38,304 bases of DNA, taken from positions 1 through 38,304 of the forward strand of contig NZ_JAKEIO010000069.1 of assembly GCF_021474405.1 (NCBI RefSeq), given 5' to 3'. The notes beneath the pieces were generated by a model. The model searched no databases. It was not told the DNA's origin and saw only the letters and a program-made list of their open reading frames with translations. Made by a program: the position numbers and the translations under genes. Positions 6,804 through 15,880 of the stretch are shown one piece after another (the stretch's first letter is position 1; every line of letters starts with the position of its first letter). Origin of the DNA: [Streptosporangium] indianense (GTDB lineage: Bacteria; Actinomycetota; Actinomycetes; Streptomycetales; Streptomycetaceae).

Positions 6804-7964
6804 TCAGGCGGGGTGCCCGATGAGCATCGCCGGGGCTCCCGCGACCCGGGTCAGGAACACCGTCGCCGCGTGCGGGCCCTGCGGCTTGACCTTCCTGCGG
6901 AGCTCCTCCGGCTCGACCGCCGACCCGCGCTTCTTCACGGTCAGCGTGCCGACCTGCCGCTCCCGCAGGAGGGCCTTCAGTTTCTTGACGTTGAAGGGCA
7001 GGTGATCGGTGATCTCGTAGGCCGTGGCGTACGGGGTCGGGCGCAGGGCGTCGGCCGTGACGTACGCGATGGTCGCGTCGAGCAGGCCGCCGTCGACCTG
7101 GTCGGCCACCTCGGCGACCAGGTGGGCCCGGATGACCGCGCCGTCGGGCTCGTAGAGGTAGCGGCCGGGCGGGCGGACGTCCGGGTCGGGCAGGCCGCGG
7201 GAGAGCAGGCTGCGGGGGCCGGGCAGGAGGGTCGCCCGGACCGCCCCCGGCTCCGTGCCGAACCACAGCACGGCCTCCTTGACGTCTCCGCCGTCGGAGA
7301 TCCACTCGGCCTCGGCGTCCTCGGGGACCGCCTCGTGCGGGACGCCGGGGGCGATCTTCAGCGCGGCGTGGGGCGCCCGGCGGGCGGCGGAGACCGCCCA
7401 GGACAGGGGCGGCGAGTACGCCTCGGGGTCGAAGATCCGGCCCCGGCCGCCGCGCCGGGCGGGGTCGACGAACACGGCGTCGAATCCGGCCGTGTCCACC
7501 TCCGTGACGTCCGCCTCGCGCACCTCGACCAGGCCGGCCAGGCCCAGCGCCTCGGCGTTGGCCCGGGCCGCGGCGGCCGTCTGCGGGTCCCGGTCGACGG
7601 CCAGGACCCGGATTCCGGCACGGGCCAGCGCGATCGCGTCACCGCCGATGCCGCAGCACAGGTCGGCGACCGAGGTGATGCCCGACGCGGCCATCCGCCG
7701 GGCCCGGTAGGCCGCCACGCTCGCCCGCGTCGACTGCTCGACCCCGTTCGGCGTGAAGAACATCCGGCCCGCGTCCTCCGCCCCGAACTTCGCCACCGCC
7801 CGCTGCCGCAGCCGTGCCTGGCCGAGCGCCGCCGACACCAGCTCGGCGGGATGCTCGCGGCGCAGCCGGGTCGCGACGGCCAGCTCCCGCGCCGGGTCGG
7901 TGTCCCGCACCTCGTCGAGGAGGGCGCTGCCTTCGGGGGTGAGGAGGAGGTCGAGGTCGTTCAC
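6804..7964 (-). CDS. SAM-dependent methyltransferase with C-terminal Thump-like domain
   Basis: This is a class I methyltransferase of about 386 residues. The SAM-binding glycine motif is VADLCCGIGGDAIALARAG, followed by VLAVDRDP. The catalytic-type motif is VFVDPARR. The C-terminal region (YEITDHLPFNVKKLKALL, TVKKRGSAVEPEELRRKVK) fits the Thump-like domain found on predicted RNA methyltransferases, so the substrate is probably RNA; this is inference from the family. The GTG at 7962-7964 is preferred because it starts NDLDLLLTPEGSALLDEV, the usual family N-terminus. The frame stays open upstream, but a longer start would run into the divergent deacetylase. The 172 bp to that gene show no clear promoter. 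Confidence 0.88.
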   Translation of the reverse strand: MNDLDLLLTPEGSALLDEVRDTDPARELAVATRLRREHPAELVSAALGQARLRQRAVAKFGAEDAGRMFFTPNGVEQSTRASVAAYRARRMAASGITSVADLCCGIGGDAIALARAGIRVLAVDRDPQTAAAARANAEALGLAGLVEVREADVTEVDTAGFDAVFVDPARRGGRGRIFDPEAYSPPLSWAVSAARRAPHAALKIAPGVPHEAVPEDAEAEWISDGGDVKEAVLWFGTEPGAVRATLLPGPRSLLSRGLPDPDVRPPGRYLYEPDGAVIRAHLVAEVADQVDGGLLDATIAYVTADALRPTPYATAYEITDHLPFNVKKLKALLRERQVGTLTVKKRGSAVEPEELRRKVKPQGPHAATVFLTRVAGAPAMLIGHPA

Positions 7965-8136
7965 CGGATCATTGTCGGCCACGGCGGAAGAGGGGGTGGG
8001 GCCGGTCGGGCGCTGCCCATGCGCAGGGGGCCCGCTCCCGGTGCCCGGTCGGTGTGTGGGCCAGTCGGTGGATGGTCGGGCGTCGGTCGCGGTGTCGGGC
8101 GGGATCGCCGGGAGGGGGCTGCGAGGATCCGGCATC

Positions 8137-9072
8137 ATGCGAGCAGTCGTACAAAACGATAAAAGCCGGGCATCTGGGCGGGCGCCCGCCGGCGCACGGA
8201 TCGCCCTCGCCGTGCTCGTCCTCGCCGCCATCGCCTCCGGCTGCACGCAGGACGGAGGCGACCAGGTCACCCCGGCCGGCGGCCAGCAGCCCCTCGACGC
8301 GCCCCCGGCCCGCGCGCTCGACTCCTACGCCACCAGACTGCGCGCCGCGCACGCCGCCCGGGTCGCCGCCGCACACCGCTGGGACCTGCGCAGGGCCCCG
8401 TCGGCCGCCCCGCCCGCCCCCGCGACCAAGCCGAGGATCACCACCCGCAAGGGCTTCGAGGTGGAAGGCCACCGGGAGCTGGGCCTGCCGCCCGTCTTCA
8501 CGAGGATCCCCACCAGCGACAAGGTCGTCTTCCTCACCATCGACGACGGGGCCGAGAAGGACCCCGCGTTCCTGCGGATGATGAGCGACCTCGACGTGCC
8601 GTACAGCGCCTTCCTCAGCGGCTACCTGGTCAAGGACGACCCCGGCTACTTCCGGAGGATGCAGTCCGGGGGCGTGGCGCTGCACAACCACACGCTGTAC
8701 CACCCCAACCTGCGAGGCATGTCGTACCAGGCGCAGAAGCGCGAGATCTGCGGCATGCAGCGCTACATGGAGAGGCGCTTCGGCGCACGCCCCACACTCT
8801 TCCGCCCGCCCTACGGCAGCTACGACCGGTCGACCCTGCGCGCCGCCAAGGACTGCGGCATCGCGTACGTGCCGCTGTGGAACGAGGAGGTCTTCGCCGA
8901 CCACTGGGAGTACCGCGACGGGGGCCGCAGGCTGCGCCCGGGCGACATCGTCCTCACGCACTTCCGCGGGCGCGACCAGTGGAAGGGCACGATGGCCGAC
9001 ATGGTCCGCCGTTTCCTGAACAAGGTCACGGCCCAGGGCTACACGGTCGCGCGGCTGGAGGACTACCTGTGA
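8137..9072 (+). CDS. Lipoprotein polysaccharide deacetylase (NodB/CE4), copy 1
   Basis: This is a 311-residue secreted, lipid-anchored CE4 esterase that would remove acetyl groups from cell-surface or peptidoglycan sugars. A lipobox (AAIASGC) follows the signal helix and gives a lipidated Cys. All NodB motifs are present: TIDDG (motif 1, catalytic and metal Asp), HNHTLYH (motif 2, metal His), RPPYGSYD (motif 3) and LTH in GDIVLTHFRG (motif 5, catalytic His). The ATG at 8137 has GAGGA about 10 bases upstream. An in-frame upstream extension is rejected because it would bury the signal peptide. The stop overlaps the GTG of copy 2, so the two are translationally coupled. Confidence 0.92.
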   Translation: MRAVVQNDKSRASGRAPAGARIALAVLVLAAIASGCTQDGGDQVTPAGGQQPLDAPPARALDSYATRLRAAHAARVAAAHRWDLRRAPSAAPPAPATKPRITTRKGFEVEGHRELGLPPVFTRIPTSDKVVFLTIDDGAEKDPAFLRMMSDLDVPYSAFLSGYLVKDDPGYFRRMQSGGVALHNHTLYHPNLRGMSYQAQKREICGMQRYMERRFGARPTLFRPPYGSYDRSTLRAAKDCGIAYVPLWNEEVFADHWEYRDGGRRLRPGDIVLTHFRGRDQWKGTMADMVRRFLNKVTAQGYTVARLEDYL

Positions 9073-9818
9073 GGCGGACGGCCGCCGCCGTGCTCTGCGC
9101 GGCCCTGCTGACCGGCTGCGCCGGGGGCGCGGGGGAGCGGCCCGGCGCCGCCGACGGCCGGGCGCAGGACCCGCCCCGCGCGGTGGGCGACACCCGCGGG
9201 CTGCCGCCCGTCGTGGACCACGTCCCCACCCGCGAGCCCGTCGTCTTCCTCACCTACGACGACGGTGCCGAACGCGACCCCCGCTTCATCGACCTCGTCC
9301 GCGAACGGCGGCTCCCGGTCAGCATGTTCCTCACCGACAGCGTCGTGGGGCCCGGCTACGGCCACTTCGCCCGGCTGCGCGCGGTCGGCGCGTCCCTCCA
9401 GAACCACACCCTCGACCACGCCGCCCTGCGCGGCCTGCCCTACGCCGGGCAGCGCGCCGAGATCTGCGGCCAGCAGCACAAACTCCGCTCCCGCTTCGGG
9501 GTCACCCCCCGGCTCTTCCGTCCGCCCTACGGCACCTACGACACCACGACCCTGCGCGCCGCCGCCGACTGCGGCATCACCGCGGTCGTCCTGTGGCGCG
9601 CGTCCCTGGGTGCCGACGGCGAACTGACGTACACCCGGGGCGCGCGCGGTCTGCGGGCCGGTGACATCGTCTCGGTGCCGTCCGGCGATACCGGGTCCCC
9701 GACCCTCTCGGAACGGACCGGGCGTCTGCTGCGGGAGATCGGGGAACGGGGGCTGCGGGTGGGGCGGCTGGAGGACCACCTGGAGAGGGCATCTGTCCGA
9801 CGCGCCGTCGGCAATTAG
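9069..9818 (+). CDS. Lipoprotein polysaccharide deacetylase-like protein, copy 2 (possibly inactive)
   Basis: This 249-residue relative of the preceding protein starts at a GTG that shares the bases GTGA with the upstream stop. It has a short signal peptide with lipobox LLTGC. NodB motifs 1-3 are kept (TYDDG, QNHTLDH, RPPYGTYD), so metal binding looks possible. Motif 5, LTH in copy 1, is replaced by SVP in GDIVSVPSGD, and the Trp-containing segment before it is also changed. The catalytic His is therefore missing and the protein may bind but not hydrolyse its glycan. Its TAG stop lies within the first CIRCE element of the groES promoter region. Confidence 0.9.
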   Translation: MRRTAAAVLCAALLTGCAGGAGERPGAADGRAQDPPRAVGDTRGLPPVVDHVPTREPVVFLTYDDGAERDPRFIDLVRERRLPVSMFLTDSVVGPGYGHFARLRAVGASLQNHTLDHAALRGLPYAGQRAEICGQQHKLRSRFGVTPRLFRPPYGTYDTTTLRAAADCGITAVVLWRASLGADGELTYTRGARGLRAGDIVSVPSGDTGSPTLSERTGRLLREIGERGLRVGRLEDHLERASVRRAVGN

Positions 9819-9841
9819 CAGTCCGCTTGACCGAGTGCTAA
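9815..9841. promoter_or_regulatory. CIRCE element 1 (HrcA operator)
   Basis: TTAGCAGTC - 9 bp - GAGTGCTAA is the canonical 9-9-9 CIRCE with one mismatch in the left arm. Its left arm includes the stop codon of the preceding deacetylase gene, and its spacer contains the candidate -35 hexamer of groES. Confidence 0.88.
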
Positions 9842-9854
9842 TCGCAGTCATAGT
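9827..9854 (+). promoter_or_regulatory. Probable groES promoter
   Basis: TTGACC (9827-9832) and CATAGT (9849-9854) are spaced 16 bp. The -35 sits inside CIRCE 1, and the expected start lies at the edge of CIRCE 2, so HrcA bound to either site would block transcription. Confidence 0.65.
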
Positions 9855-9861
9855 CTCGGCT

Positions 9862-9888
9862 CTGGCACTCCCCCTAGGAGAGTGCCAA
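9862..9888. promoter_or_regulatory. CIRCE element 2 (HrcA operator)
   Basis: CTGGCACTC - 9 bp - GAGTGCCAA has arms pairing over eight positions and the exact 9-bp spacer. It lies 20 bp after CIRCE 1, in the early transcribed region. Confidence 0.88.
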
Positions 9889-9987
9889 CACAGCGACGGG
9901 CAGGTCCGGCACCCGCGACGACGGATCCACCTGGTCGCCACCTCAGACAGTTAACCCCGTGAGATCTCCGAAGGGGGAGGTCGGATC

Positions 9988-10296
9988 GTGACGACCACCA
10001 GCTCCAAGGTTGCCATCAAGCCGCTCGAGGACCGCATCGTGGTCCAGCCGCTCGACGCCGAGCAGACCACCGCCTCTGGCCTGGTCATCCCGGACACCGC
10101 CAAGGAGAAGCCCCAGGAGGGCGTCGTCCTGGCCGTGGGCCCGGGCCGCTTCGAGGACGGCAACCGTCTTCCGCTCGACGTCTCCGTCGGCGACGTCGTG
10201 CTCTACAGCAAGTACGGCGGCACCGAGGTGAAGTACAACGGCGAGGAGTACCTCGTCCTCTCGGCCCGCGACGTGCTCGCGATCGTCGAGAAGTAA
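9988..10296 (+). CDS. groES: Co-chaperonin GroES
   Basis: This is the 102-residue heptameric lid of the GroEL folding chamber, at the usual family length. It shows KPLEDRIVVQPL, the mobile-loop region TTASGLVIPDTAKEKPQEG, and the C-terminal GEEYLVLSARDVLAIVEK. The GTG start is preceded by GGGGGAGG at good spacing, after a leader of roughly 130 nt. It is the first gene of the HrcA/CIRCE-controlled heat-shock operon with groEL1, from which it is separated by 116 bp containing a hairpin. Confidence 0.98.
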   Translation: MTTTSSKVAIKPLEDRIVVQPLDAEQTTASGLVIPDTAKEKPQEGVVLAVGPGRFEDGNRLPLDVSVGDVVLYSKYGGTEVKYNGEEYLVLSARDVLAIVEK

Positions 10297-10320
10297 TTCA
10301 CCCCAAGCACCTTGCTTTGA

Positions 10321-10373
10321 ACTGCGCCCCTGGCCCCCGCGATCGCCAATAAGCCGGGCGCCCGGGGCGCAGT
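10321..10373. promoter_or_regulatory. Intercistronic hairpin between groES and groEL1
   Basis: ACTGCGCCCC (10321-10330) and GGGGCGCAGT (10364-10373) are perfect complements around a 33-nt GC-rich loop, with no U-tract after the stem. It could be a partial terminator, a processing site or a stability element that makes groES and groEL1 mRNA levels differ. Confidence 0.6.
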
Positions 10374-10412
10374 GCCGTATATCCCAGATTCCGGAAGAGG
10401 GCTCACGCTCCC

Positions 10413-12038
<1,626 letters not shown>

Positions 12039-12060
12039 CGACCAAGTCGCCAGAGCCTGA

Positions 12061-12102
12061 GTGAGGGCCCGGCATCCCGGAAACGGGGTGCCGGGCCCTC
12101 AC
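12061..12102 (+). terminator. Strong terminator after groEL1
   Basis: A 19-bp stem (12061-12079 with 12084-12102), broken only by one G-U pair, closes a GAAA tetraloop. There is no long U-tract, as is usual in Streptomyces. Confidence 0.9.
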
Positions 12103-12177
12103 CGTTCCCCTCCACCGGCCCGGGAACCGCGGCGGCGGTCGGCGGTGTCCTGGACACCGGAACAGAAGGGGGTGGCG

Positions 12178-13158
12178 ATGAGCCAGGTGCTCTATCAGGA
12201 ACGGTCCCGCAACCCGCTGGCGCGTACCGCGGAACTCACCGAGGACCGGCTGCGCAGAGGCGGCCGGACCACACCGCTGGACGAGCTGAACGTCGCCGCC
12301 ATGGCCGAGGCGTATCAGCGCGGACGCTGGCTCGGCGGCGGCGGCACCGAACGCCCCGTGGAGTCACTGCCCCAGGGCCCGGGCGTCGTCCCGGTCACCC
12401 GTGCGACCGGCACCACGACACCCCTGAAGGTGCGCCGGGCCGCCGACTTCGCTCATGCGCTCGGCGACCTCGCCGTGCGCAGGTGCGGGGGGCCCGAGCA
12501 CGTGGCCGCCCTCGCCGCACGGGCGCAGGTGGAGGGCGTGCCGCTGTGGATCGCCCGGCGCTACGCACCGGGCCCCGTCGGCCGGATCGCCGTCGCCGTG
12601 GACCGGCGCCTGGTCCGGGTGGACGTCTGGGGCCCGGGCGCTCCTGCCGTGCGCCTGCGAGCCCCCTACGGGTTCCGCGGTGACTCGACGGTTCCGGGCA
12701 GCGGCCTGGTCATGACCGTGGGAGACGTCGGCGCCCGGCTGATCCTGCAGAAGAAGTTCCGCAAGTCCAAGAGCAGCGTGGAGATAGGCCTGCCCGGCCG
12801 GCGATGGACCCTGCGCCGTGAGACCGCGGAGAGCTCGTGGCTGCTGCGCGACGGCCGGGGGGTCGCGCTGCTGATCCGCCCCGGGCGGCGGCCCGGACCT
12901 CCGCCCGGCTCGGTGCTGCTGCCACTGGCCGACGTGCGCCACGAGAGCCCCGACCCGCTGGACGCCGTCATGGCACACGCGGTCGCCGTGTCCTTCGGCC
13001 TCGGCGATACGACGGGCCTGGCCAGGTTCCGTGCCGTGCACTCCTGCCGGAACACGGACGACGACACCTGGGACCGCCCCTGGTTCAGCAACCTCGGCAG
13101 CGGCAGCGACGACAACGAACCCGGCGGCGGCGGTGGCGACGGCGGGGGCGGCGACTAG
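12178..13158 (+). CDS. Uncharacterised protein with Gly/Asp-rich C-terminus
   Basis: This 326-residue protein is not recognised. The ATG at 12178 follows AGAAGGGGGTGG; the frame is open further upstream, but that part covers the groEL1 terminator. Residues 1-60 are Arg-rich and polar. Residues from about 90 to 280 look beta-strand-rich, with short segments such as GRIAVAVDRRLVRVDVWGPG, SVEIGLPGRRWTLRRE and WLLRDGRGVALLIRP. This pattern recalls barrel-like lipid-associated folds of the LURP-one/scramblase type, but that is a guess from pattern only. The last 11 residues are Gly and Asp only. There is no signal peptide or membrane helix. It is probably a single-gene unit. Confidence 0.8.
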   Translation: MSQVLYQERSRNPLARTAELTEDRLRRGGRTTPLDELNVAAMAEAYQRGRWLGGGGTERPVESLPQGPGVVPVTRATGTTTPLKVRRAADFAHALGDLAVRRCGGPEHVAALAARAQVEGVPLWIARRYAPGPVGRIAVAVDRRLVRVDVWGPGAPAVRLRAPYGFRGDSTVPGSGLVMTVGDVGARLILQKKFRKSKSSVEIGLPGRRWTLRRETAESSWLLRDGRGVALLIRPGRRPGPPPGSVLLPLADVRHESPDPLDAVMAHAVAVSFGLGDTTGLARFRAVHSCRNTDDDTWDRPWFSNLGSGSDDNEPGGGGGDGGGGD

Positions 13159-13207
13159 CCGTCCAGCGGCTCCCGCGTCCCGAGCACCTTCGTCCTGGGC
13201 CGACGGC

Positions 13208-13333
13208 TCACCAGGACTTACCGCGGCCGAACTCCGTGACGTTGATCTTCACGTCGGAAGCCTTGAGCTTGGTGGGCGATTCACCCGTGGCCGCCTGCCC
13301 CGGTTCGTGGCACGCGCAGGAGTGGGAAGGCAT
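13208..13333 (-). CDS. Possible small protein of 41 residues
   Basis: A minus-strand frame encodes a peptide beginning MPSHSCACHEPGQ and ending VTEFGRGKSW. Over 80 percent of its codons end in G or C, as in real genes here. It contains a Cys-x-Cys-His cluster near the N-terminus and a more ordinary charged C-terminal half. An in-frame upstream ATG would extend it to 55 residues; neither start has a good ribosome site. It lies downstream of the leftward SnoaL-fusion gene and convergent to the 12178 gene. Function unknown; it may also be a gene remnant. Confidence 0.4.
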   Translation of the reverse strand: MPSHSCACHEPGQAATGESPTKLKASDVKINVTEFGRGKSW

Positions 13334-13412
13334 GTCCGGAACGTATGCACCCGCACCACCCCGCGCGTGCCCCATCGGCGCGCCAGCCGGGCGACCGGAG
13401 GAACCCCCGGCG

Positions 13413-14120
13413 TCACAGCTCCAGCGGTTCGAGCACCCCGAGCTGCTGCATCAGCCCCAGGCGGTCGTACTGCCACCAGCCCTCGGCGATCTTTCCGTCC
13501 GGAGTGCAGCGGTGGACGGTCGTCCCGGTCATGGTGACCTCCTGACCGGTCGGCGGGATCCCGAGGAACTCGCCGGTGTGCCGCCCGTGGAAGGTCCACC
13601 GGGTGCACACCCGGTCGCCCTGCGCCATCTGGTCCTCGATGGTGAACGAGAAGTCGAACCCGCCCCGCCACACCTCCACCTCGCGCCGGAGCGCGTCCAG
13701 CCCGATGACGTCCTGCACATTGCCGGGATCGTGGTCGTGGTAGTCCTCGACGAACACGTCGTTGAACGGCGGCGCGTCCCCCTGGCCCGGCGCGAGCTCG
13801 AAGAACCTGCGCGCGGTCGCCGCGTACAGCTGCTCGTCCCGCACCACGTCCAGGTCCGTGAAGGTCGGCGTCTCCTCGCACAGCGCCACCATGTCCTGGA
13901 AGATCCGGTCGGTCTCCGGCAGCCCGGAGTTGCGCATCGCCTCCTCGTACGACGGGAACTCCACGATCTCCACGATGTGCGAGGCGTCGGCCCGGTCCTT
14001 GGCCACCACACTGTGCGACGCGGTCCGCTTCCCCTTGGTCTGTTCGACCCACCGGTCCATCAGCCGGTTCATCTCGTCGAGCCGGCTGGTCCTGCATTCG
14101 ATGAGCTGTACGAAGGTCAT
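13413..14120 (-). CDS. Ferredoxin-like barrel/SnoaL-like ester cyclase fusion protein
   Basis: This 235-residue protein appears to join two small domains. Residues 1 to about 95 (start MTFVQLIECRTSRLDEMNRL, then HIVEIVEFPSYEEAM) resemble dimeric alpha/beta-barrel proteins. Residues from about 105 to 225 (FNDVFVEDYHDHDPGN, EDQMAQGDRVCTRWTFHGRHTGEFLGIPPTGQEVTMTG) are a SnoaL-like polyketide-cyclase/ester-cyclase fold with the usual GIPPTG motif. The ATG is chosen because GGAGGCGAG precedes it. A small-molecule isomerase or hydrolase role is possible, but no biosynthetic genes are nearby. It is the third gene of a leftward set after the MOSC and SDR genes. Confidence 0.85.
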   Translation of the reverse strand: MTFVQLIECRTSRLDEMNRLMDRWVEQTKGKRTASHSVVAKDRADASHIVEIVEFPSYEEAMRNSGLPETDRIFQDMVALCEETPTFTDLDVVRDEQLYAATARRFFELAPGQGDAPPFNDVFVEDYHDHDPGNVQDVIGLDALRREVEVWRGGFDFSFTIEDQMAQGDRVCTRWTFHGRHTGEFLGIPPTGQEVTMTGTTVHRCTPDGKIAEGWWQYDRLGLMQQLGVLEPLEL

Positions 14121-14254
14121 GATCTCGCCTCCGGCCCCCCTGAGTCCGGCTGAAACAGCTTCATTGTCCCAAGGGGACGGCCCCGGTGCCTCCCGGTGCA
14201 CGAGGGCCGACGCGGAGGGGAGCAGCCGACCGGACCCGGCCGGGCCGCGTGCGG

Positions 14255-15028
14255 CTACTGCGGCCCGTACTTCCGCCCGGTCCTGGAGGAAACAGCCCCG
14301 AGCATCCCCCGCGGCACCAGCTTCGCCGCCCCCAGCAGCACCTTGTAGCGCGGGTCCGGGACGGACAGCGTCTTACCGCGCGCCAGGTCGTGCAGCGCCG
14401 CCGCCACCAGCTTGTCCGCGTCGAGCCACATCCAGCCCGGGATGTTGTCGGTGCCCATCCCGGCCCGCTCGTGGAACTCGGTGCGCACGAACCCCGGGCA
14501 GAGCGCCATCAGCCGTACGCCGCTGCCGGCCAGGTCGCGGGCCGCGCCCTGCGTGAACTGCACGACCCAGGCCTTGGAGGCGCCGTAGGTGCCCCGGGGG
14601 ACGAAGGCGGCCACCGACGCGACGTTGACGACGCCGCCGCGGCCGCGCTCGCGCATCGCCGAGGTCGCCGCCGACGTCAGCCGCAGCACCGCCTCGCAGT
14701 GCACCTTCAGCATCCGCAGCTCATCGGCCATGGAGACGTCCAGATAGCGGCCCTTGTTGCCGAACCCGGCGTTGTTGACCAGCAGGTCGACGGGGTTCTT
14801 GCGGTCGCCGAGGCGTCCGGCCACCGCCTCGATGCCCTCGTCCTCCGCCAGGTCGGCCGTCAGCACCTCCGCCTCGATGCCGTGCCGGTCGTGCAGCTCG
14901 GTCGCCTGTTCCCGAAGCCGCTTGGTGTCGCGGGCCACCAGCACCAGGTTGTGCCCGTCCGCCGCCAGTCGCCGCGCGAACGCGGCCCCGATGCCTGCCG
15001 TCGATCCCGTAATCAGAGCCGTTGTCAT
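14255..15028 (-). CDS. Short-chain dehydrogenase/reductase
   Basis: This 257-residue NAD(P)-dependent oxidoreductase is at the classical SDR length. The cofactor motif is TGSTAGIGAAFA at the N-terminus, followed by NNAG. The catalytic set is a Ser in VASVAAF, then YGASK with Tyr and Lys, and a Pro-Gly motif CPGFVRTEF. A basic Arg after the second strand (VARDTKR) suggests a preference for NADPH. The C-terminal lid is hydrophobic. The substrate cannot be predicted. It is 94 bp downstream of the MOSC gene on the same strand. Confidence 0.93.
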   Translation of the reverse strand: MTTALITGSTAGIGAAFARRLAADGHNLVLVARDTKRLREQATELHDRHGIEAEVLTADLAEDEGIEAVAGRLGDRKNPVDLLVNNAGFGNKGRYLDVSMADELRMLKVHCEAVLRLTSAATSAMRERGRGGVVNVASVAAFVPRGTYGASKAWVVQFTQGAARDLAGSGVRLMALCPGFVRTEFHERAGMGTDNIPGWMWLDADKLVAAALHDLARGKTLSVPDPRYKVLLGAAKLVPRGMLGAVSSRTGRKYGPQ

Positions 15029-15122
15029 GGCAGAAGGGTAGTGACCCGGACCGCGTGCATCCGCTTCCCCGGGGGGCCGTCCGTGGTGAAGGGTCCGTGG
15101 AGACGGGCGTGGTGAGCGGCCG

Positions 15123-15791
15123 TCAGGCTCCGTACTTGTCCTCGTACTCCCGGGCCGTCCGCAGCACCTCCGGGTGCAGGGCCGCGCCCGCCGCCAGGAC
15201 CCGAGGCAGCAGCGTCCGCTCGGTCGTCACCGCACGGAACTGGAGGGTAACGGTCACCTCGTGGCCCGGCCGGTGCACGATCTCGACGGCATCGCCCGCG
15301 CGGACCTCCCCGGGCACGATCACCCGCAGATACGCCCCCGGCGCCCCGCGCTGCGTGAACCGCTTCACCCAGCCCTTCTCGCCCATGTGGCCCTGGAAGG
15401 TACGGCACGGGATCCGCCCGGAGGTGACCTCCAGCACCACCTCGGGCCCGATCCGCCAGCGCTCGCCGATCAGGGCACCGGACACGTCCAGGCCGCGGGT
15501 CGTGAGGTTCTCGCCGAACGCGCCGTCGGACAGCGTCCGGCCCAGCTCGCGCTCCCACTCGTCCAGGTCCTCACGGGCCATGGCGTACACCGCCTGGTCG
15601 TCGCCGCCGTGGTGTTTCAGCGAGCACACCGTGTCCCCGGCCAGTCCGCTCCCGCCGACGCCCTTGGGACCGGGCGCGGACACCCGTACCGGACCGTCCA
15701 CCGGCCGCTTGTCGATCCCGGTCACGCCCTCCGGGTGGTCCGTCCAGGGCACGGCCACGGCGTGGCCCAGATTCACTGACAGAAGCTTCAT
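15123..15791 (-). CDS. MOSC-domain protein
   Basis: This 222-residue protein of the MOSC superfamily resembles the stand-alone YiiM-type proteins, which take part in reduction of N-hydroxylated compounds or in handling sulfur for molybdenum cofactor. Family signatures are GDTVCSLKHHGGDDQAVYAM, FGENLTTRGLD and GRIPCRTFQGH, the last carrying the conserved Cys thought to bind sulfur or metal. No molybdenum cofactor genes are nearby. It is divergent from the LysR regulator with an 89-bp gap, which makes it the likely target. Confidence 0.92.
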   Translation of the reverse strand: MKLLSVNLGHAVAVPWTDHPEGVTGIDKRPVDGPVRVSAPGPKGVGGSGLAGDTVCSLKHHGGDDQAVYAMAREDLDEWERELGRTLSDGAFGENLTTRGLDVSGALIGERWRIGPEVVLEVTSGRIPCRTFQGHMGEKGWVKRFTQRGAPGAYLRVIVPGEVRAGDAVEIVHRPGHEVTVTLQFRAVTTERTLLPRVLAAGAALHPEVLRTAREYEDKYGA

Positions 15792-15880
15792 GCCCGCACG
15801 GTAGGCGACCGTTCCCCAAAGCGTCGACGCGATATCGGAGGCGACATCAAAGAGTGACTTATCCTCGCTATCCTCGAAGG

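Noticed and set aside
6796..6808. CCTGA-AGG-TCAGG hairpin joining the two convergent stop codons
   Set aside because: The 5-bp stem and 3-base loop are too weak to call a terminator; its symmetry follows partly from the facing TGA stops.
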